Shown piece after piece: positions 58,962 to 64,000 of a stretch of DNA of 64,000 nucleotides. The stretch is taken from assembly GCA_035235625.1 (NCBI GenBank), contig CP141146.1, forward strand, positions 20,764,501-20,828,500. Reading direction: 5' to 3'. Origin of the DNA: Saururus chinensis (lineage: Eukaryota; Streptophyta; Magnoliopsida; Piperales; Saururaceae). The notes beneath the pieces were generated by a model, which saw nothing but the letters and a program-made list of their open reading frames with translations, had not been told where the DNA came from and ran no database searches. Numbering within the stretch: position 1 is the stretch's first letter; each line of letters starts with the position of its first letter. Both the position numbers and the translations under genes were made by a program.

Positions 58962-60048
58962 ACAACATGCCACTCTGGTCATGGACGAAAACATTTTCCT
59001 AAATATCTACCTTTGACGTGGGGACCACACAATAGGAGTGCCGGTGTCTGCGGCGCTGGTCTCCCAATCGTCCTAGAAAAGCACTTACTAGTTTCCCGAG
59101 ACGAAACCCTCTGTTTGTGTGAACCTATCAACTCCCTAAATACGCCTTGCTCCCGGAGCAAAACACTCTGATTTCACCTCCGGGAAGTGGAAGAAACTTC
59201 CATTGTGCTCCTCTGTTGCGCAGGAAGTTTGGTGTTTCCGTAAACTACTAACTTTTACTTAATTTTTCCATGAATCGTTCAAGAATTTTTAGTTTGGGAT
59301 CAGTTTCACCAAAATATTCCTTAAATATCTTTTCTGATTATTTCCTCATAAAGAAATTTCTTTAACACCTGGGTGAAGCCGAATTAAGCATGCCCTAACC
59401 TGATCCCAACCTGCGGCTGAATCCTGATCTCTTAACACCTCTTCATCTCTTTCATTCGCCAATTTCTATTTCAGTTTGCATTTTTTGTTTTCATTTTTTT
59501 TTCCTGTTTTCAGTCAGTTCTTCTTTGGAAATATGCTTCATGCTAGAAGATTGGGTACTCCTCTCGTATCTGCAAAGCGTAGCGCTTTTCTGTGCTGAAC
59601 TTGGAAGACCGTTGCCTTTTTGCTGTCATTGCGTTGTATTGTTTTCTCTGATTGTTTAGAGTTGGTGGGGAAGATTTTGAATATAAAGGTAATTTTCATT
59701 TATCATAAGTAACTTTGTGCATTTGCGCCATTTTCACATTAATTTTCTCCTTTTTGTTCACAAATGTTATCATACATTCGTGCATCCTTGTTCTTTGATA
59801 GATCATTGATCTCAAAGGCAAATGCTAATGTTTTGTTTCTTTTTTGGTTTTGTTTATCTCGTACTGCAGTTTTATCACATAGATGGAGTTAGAATGGGTG
59901 GGATTGGAAATTAGTAAAGGTACGATTATTAAGATTCATATCTCTAACTACAACTTTACTATTTGACAATTTTTGTTGTCTATATTATCAATTACATTCT
60001 CTTGATTTTTGCTGTTTTATTGTGTGTTTATTGTTTAAAAATACACCT
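58962..60048 (+). repeat. Direct repeat right of the PPR gene, cut by a CACTA end
   Basis: Matches 54541-56005 with an internal gap of about 430 bp. The last shared bases are ACACCTCAC at 60048. In the left copy the sequence then runs on toward the PPR start codon; here CACTATGAGAAAAGG begins instead. Confidence 0.85.
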
Positions 60049-60240
60049 CACTATGAGAAAAGGCTTTTCAGAGACCCTTTTTTAGTGGTTCTTCAACAAA
60101 GCGCCACTAAGGATATTATTATCAGCGCCATTTGAATAAAGCGCCGGTAAAAATATATCATTAGTTAAAGCACTGCTAAAACATACCTTTTAGTGGTGTT
60201 TTTTTTTTCTGACCGCCACTAATTCAATAAATTGCAAAAC
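60047..60240. mobile_element. CACTA transposon end fragment
   Basis: CACTATGAGAAAAGGC at 60047 is a CACTA terminus, followed by subterminal short repeats (AGCGCCACTAA, AGCGCCGGTAAA, TTTTAGTGGTG, GACCGCCACTAA). No opposite end or gene within the next 400 bp, so it is truncated. Confidence 0.6.
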
Positions 60241-60516
60241 AAATGCTGGTGGTTGACATATTTAGCTGCTTTTTGTTTGAAAATATTGGTAATATATATA
60301 ATTTTAAAAAATAATGATAGTTTTATCTTAAATCAGGAAAAAAACATGTAAATTTGTAAAAGTAAATGGTGAAAATTTATTTTCAATTTTACTATAGAAT
60401 TTATGTATTAATTAGATTGTAGACTTAGTCACAACAAACATTTAATTTACATGTGTAGTGAGCTTCTTAATTATAAATATTGAACCGGTCGAAGATGAGG
60501 TACGCTTAATGCATGC

Positions 60517-60590
<74 letters not shown>

Positions 60591-60629
60591 ATGTATGTAT
60601 GTATGTATAGGCCATTCTAGGTGAAGCAA
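60241..60629. other. AT-rich spacer
   Basis: No gene. Ends in the AT microsatellite. Confidence 0.4.
60520..60609. repeat. (AT)n then (GTAT)n microsatellite
   Basis: About 67 bp of AT dinucleotides (60520-60586) pass into GTAT repeats to 60609. Likely highly variable in length. Confidence 0.95.
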
Positions 60630-61413
60630 ACTAAAAAGAAGGGTTACAATTGTGTGGTGTTTTATATATTTGAATGGATTGGCCTAGTTAGGTAGGATGT
60701 CGGGTCTAGTTTTACCAAACCCAATCTCGATACCATTTAAGAAATGGTAACCCGAACCTAACCTGACACAAATAGGCCAAACCTGAAGCAGCCCCCAATG
60801 ACTAGTTTGGAATTAAAAATTATTTTTTATTTTTTTAATTACTTACCTATTAAAAAATCATTGAGTTATTATCAAAATACAAATAAAAAAAATTATATTT
60901 TTAAGTTTAATTGGGTTAGGTTGGCTTATATAAACCCCAAACTCGATTCGAATAACTATTTAGGTTGAATTTGGAAAACCAAACCCAACCCATTAAAGTT
61001 GGACGGGTTTTACCATATAGTCGAACATGAACCCATTTGGACAACACACAACTTACTTTTTTTATTTTTCTCATTATTGTACAAAAACAATTTAGATGTT
61101 ATGTAATACGGAATTTTAAATAGTCATTTGGTCGGTCTTAACGCTTACACATATGACCCATTTGGGTAAGGACGGGTTGAGTCAGGTTTGCCTATATACT
61201 TGTTTTGTTCAAGTGTTTTTCATCTTTGTCTCAATCTCCTAAACTTGTTTCTAGTGATTTTTTTAATAAGAAAATTTCAATTCTTTCAGTCACTTTAAAA
61301 AATAGATAGGCCTGAACCATCAACGAGGTTCAACCAATCCAAGAAGAATTTTTGGGTTGGGCCATCTAGTTTTCTTGGGATGCTTGACCTAGCCGGTCTA
61401 AACTCCATAGTGT
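60630..61413 (+). repeat. Unoccupied copy of the 0.78-kb repeat
   Basis: Continuous counterpart of 40506-41139 plus 47872-48027. Across the point where the MULE sits in the other copy it reads GTGATTTTTTTAATAAGAAA without an insert. It directly precedes the leader of the RPC6 gene. Confidence 0.9.
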
Positions 61414-61429
61414 CTTAAAAGGGTTGATT

Positions 61430-63108
61430 TAGCTCCGACCTCCGCTGCCCGTGAATCAGCTCTGCCTCCCGCACCTGGGTCCTCCTCCAGTTCATTTCAG
61501 ACTGTCTGAGTCCACCTGTGCAGCTCTTCCCGACTGCTCCTCTGATTCCCTTCTCAAGTCTCAAATTCTCTGTAAGCCCCTACCCAACCCAGATTCATTA
61601 TAATTACCAAAATAGAATTCTTATTTTTTTTCTTTTCTATTTGCTTACTAGTTTTGAAATGTTGTGTTTTTTTATGCTGACCTTATTGTTGTTTTTTAGT
61701 TCTTTAGTATTTGCTGATCAGAATTCAGAAGATAGTCAATTTACTCAAATTGTTGAAGGTTTTATTTAGGAACTTTGCTGATTTTTTTTTCATTGAGAAA
61801 TGATGTATTGTAGACTACAATTTTTGTCAGGTTGTTAACATTTTTTATGGGCCTAATGTGGGATTATGTGATTTTTTAGAAATATGGGGCTGTTCAATTT
61901 GATCAATAAGCTATGTTAATGAACTATGTGAATCTGTTAGATGATGTAATTATTTAGCATGTTGTGTATGTTACCCAATGAGTGATCAAATATTTTGATG
62001 AATTGGGTGTCTAGTTTAGGTGTTTTCATGGCTTAATTTTATCAAATCAAGATTTTTTTTTGTAGCATTTTAGTTGTGTGTCAACTGTCAACCATTTTTA
62101 ATTGTTTTTCTTATCTTGAATCTTTTTGAAATTTGTGTGCATGTTAATGTATTTGGTTGTTTTCCATAAAAATTGCAAATGATACATATATTTATCACTG
62201 ATTTCTAAATGTGCCGTTTCTTACCCAAACCGAACCGAAATGACCCCGGCCGAAAAGCCGAATCTCGAATTCGTCACCATGTATAGGACCCACAAAAAAA
62301 GTTGAAAAAACTTGCATTTGTGGGTTTAATTTGATAGATCTTATCTAGAGCTTTCTAATGGTACCACTTCTGCAGCTCATCTAGTGTTTTTGCAATTGTA
62401 GTTATCATGGGCAGGACACCAGCAAATGTACCTTCTAAACGAAGTCATCCAATTGGAAGTTCTTCAAAAGTGTTATCTGAGAATGAGCAGAAGCTATATA
62501 ATTTAATCCAAAGCAAGGAAAGCATGGGTATCTCCGTGGCTGAGCTACGTAATACTTTGGGTCTTTCTGTCAGCGTTGCAAATAAATCCCTGGAAATGCT
62601 TGAACTTAAGAGGCTCATAAAGCCAGTAACACATCATATGGCTAGAAACAGAAAGTACTATATGGCAGTTGAGTTCCGACCTTCAAAGGAAATTACTGGA
62701 GGATCCTGGTGCACAGATGGAAAATTTGACGAGGAGTTTATACTAGTAATGAAAGATCAGTGTGTGCGTCATATTGAGAAGCTTAGGGTTGCTACTATTG
62801 ATGCGCTATCAGATTCAATATGCCGATCAGGATTGCTTAACATTGAATGTGACACATGGCAGATTGCAGATATTGTTCAGGCATTGCTGCTAGATGGATT
62901 GGTTGAAGAGCTGAAAAGTACAGGGATGGGGGAGTTTTCATAGATTCCTTTGGGGAAAACTTGCTATCGGGTTTTAAAAGTGACTGCAATAGAAGGGGCC
63001 TTGGCATCTATTCCTTGTGGGGTTTGTCCCAGGATATATGAATGTACACATGATGGTATTATCTCTCCCACTAATTGTGTTTATTTCCAGAAGTGGCTTG
63101 ATTTTTAG
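61430..63108 (+). CDS. RPC6: RNA polymerase III subunit RPC6 (RPC34/RPC39) gene, one in-frame TAG
   Basis: A C-rich 5' UTR exon ends at 61571 (TTCTCT/GTAAGC). The intron runs to 62375 (TTCTGCAG) and the coding exon starts at ATG 62407. The frame runs 233 codons to TAG 63106-63108, with one TAG inside at 62941-62943 (codon 179, between GEFS and IPLGKTCYRV). Winged-helix parts: LSENEQKLYNLI ... ISVAELRNTLGLS ... ANKSLEMLELKRLIKPV, then GGSWCTDGKFDEEFI. The end PCGVCP ... SPTNCVYFQKWLDF carries Cys 204, 207, 213 and 224, the Fe-S set known in this subunit. RPC6 with its partners in the Pol III initiation subcomplex helps recruit TFIIIB and open the promoter. The 5' UTR intron argues against a processed copy. 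The internal stop means a pseudogene, a sequence error or a truncated 178-aa product. Confidence 0.85.
61572..62375 (+). other. 5' UTR intron of the RPC6 gene
   Basis: T-rich, GTAAGC donor and TTCTGCAG acceptor. An 83-codon frame at 61.52-61.77 kb starts in the leader and has no family resemblance. Confidence 0.5.
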
Positions 63109-63565
63109 ATGTATGAGGAATATTATCAAGGTGATGTTTTAGTGTCAAGCATGGGATGTGCTGGACATCATCCAAGGTGGGGTGCTCGAGTCTGTAGTAA
63201 AGATTCCACGCTTATATGGAATTTCCTTGTTTATTCGTGGCAGAATTTGGTCATAAGGTATTATGGTACTAAACCATTGGAATACCATCTCAAATTTGTA
63301 AACAGGCATGAAAAGCCTGTTAGAAGAGAAAAGTGTTACTAAATAACTCAATGATAGGTTTTTTTCTGCAGCTTATTGGCGAGCTAGTTGTCTTAATTCT
63401 TTTCATGTGGATCAGAAAATCTGAATACTTTCTTAATATTGATAGCTTTTATGTTTAATGGTGGGCACGCTCTGACATTCGAATTTGAAATCTTTTCTTC
63501 AAAAGCAAAGTACACAGTTGTGTATCATTGCAAAAAGGAGTAAATGGTATTTATTCGTCATGATA
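63109..63565. other. 3' flank of the RPC6 gene
   Basis: A 77-codon frame directly after the stop has no recognisable family and is probably 3' UTR. Nothing else seen. Confidence 0.4.
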
Positions 63566-63926
63566 TCTGGCAAAATAGCACTTACACCTGATGTTTCAAA
63601 ATTTGCAAATATATGCTTTCCATTAACAAAATTGTTGGTTTATTTTTAAATTAAAAAAATACCTTTATGCGCTTAGCTATTAATAGGTCACGACCAATAG
63701 GAGCGAGGTTGGGAACAGGTGGAAGAGGGAGTGTGTTTATCACACACCCCATTAATTGCTGCCCTTTATAATCTCCTCAGCGATTAAGTGAATAAGAGTA
63801 CTTTTATTATTTAAAATTAACTTTTAATTATTTTGTTAATATTGAAGGGTATATGTACAATTTTTAAAACAACAAGGGTGTAAGTATTATTTTACCAAAG
63901 GTAAGGGGTATAAATATAATTTACCC
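63566..63926. mobile_element. MITE with about 65-bp imperfect inverted ends
   Basis: GGCAAAATAGCACTTACACC ... CATTAACAAAAT at the left (63.57-63.64 kb) and ATTTTGTTAATATTGAAGG ... GGTGTAAGTATTATTTTACC at the right (63.83-63.90 kb) are inverted copies. A second GGGGTATAAATATAATTTACCC at the extreme right repeats the terminal motif. Non-coding. Confidence 0.6.
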
Positions 63927-64000
63927 TTGTAAAATTCCATGTGTGTTTGGTGCAAGCTAGTTGTATTTGTACTTCGAAGTGAATTAACTCATAATTGCAT

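Noticed and set aside
63109-63351. 77-codon plus and 68-codon minus frames after the RPC6 stop
   Set aside because: No family resemblance; most likely 3' UTR.

Overview
This looks like a nuclear window from a flowering plant in which transposons outnumber host genes. The plant call rests on an organelle-type pentatricopeptide repeat (PPR) gene, two Mutator-like elements (MULEs) with plant-specific accessory genes (DUF1985-Ulp1 'Kaonashi' type and plant mobile domain), an En/Spm (CACTA) element, and tRNA-Met-primed copia and gypsy retroelement fossils. A monocot is possible but unproven: the PPR gene is GC-rich at its 5' end and poorer later, and there is a Stowaway-like end. I cannot name the species.

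Layout. 0-11 kb: an antisense DUF1985 remnant, a 241-bp tandem duplication, an LTR relic, a broken Ty1/copia element (about 3.7-8.3 kb), and a second copia LTR with its primer site (8.86-9.98 kb). 11.3-19.3 kb: a small hAT-like element (12-bp inverted ends, 8-bp target duplication) split by a young minus-strand LTR retrotransposon with two 1.9-2.0 kb LTRs, a 5-bp target duplication and an almost non-coding, repeat-rich interior (LARD type). 19.5-24.1 kb: a gypsy fragment, then an element with about 250-bp inverted ends that holds a GC-rich insert, a MITE and a large foldback. 24.1-34.1 kb: a Kaonashi-type MULE with a DUF1985-Ulp1 protease gene and a transposase gene that has lost its catalytic core, followed by the 3' end of a dead fatty acyl-CoA reductase gene. 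34.7-39 kb: a hAT-like relic, tandem duplications and a CACTA end with its gene on the minus strand. 40.0-48.0 kb: a solo-type copia LTR, then a 6.7-kb MULE with exact inverted ends, a broken transposase and a plant mobile domain gene. This MULE sits inside a repeat whose unoccupied paralogue lies at 60.6-61.4 kb.

Host genes. Two are convincing. The PPR gene (56.14-57.80 kb, two exons, 518 aa) is bracketed by direct repeats that look like duplicated promoter and 5' UTR. The gene for RNA polymerase III subunit RPC6 (RPC34) at 61.4-63.1 kb has a 5' UTR intron and one in-frame TAG before its Fe-S cysteines. A C-rich leader-like segment at 49.9-50.1 kb may belong to an untranslated or distant transcript. 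I saw no tRNA, rRNA or CRISPR features.

The most unusual structures are the two MULEs. One has an empty-site control inside the window and a set of subterminal palindromes of one shared design. The other has serial duplications of the start-exon splice acceptor and keeps protease residues where the transposase core is deleted. All calls are by eye; no alignment or search was run.
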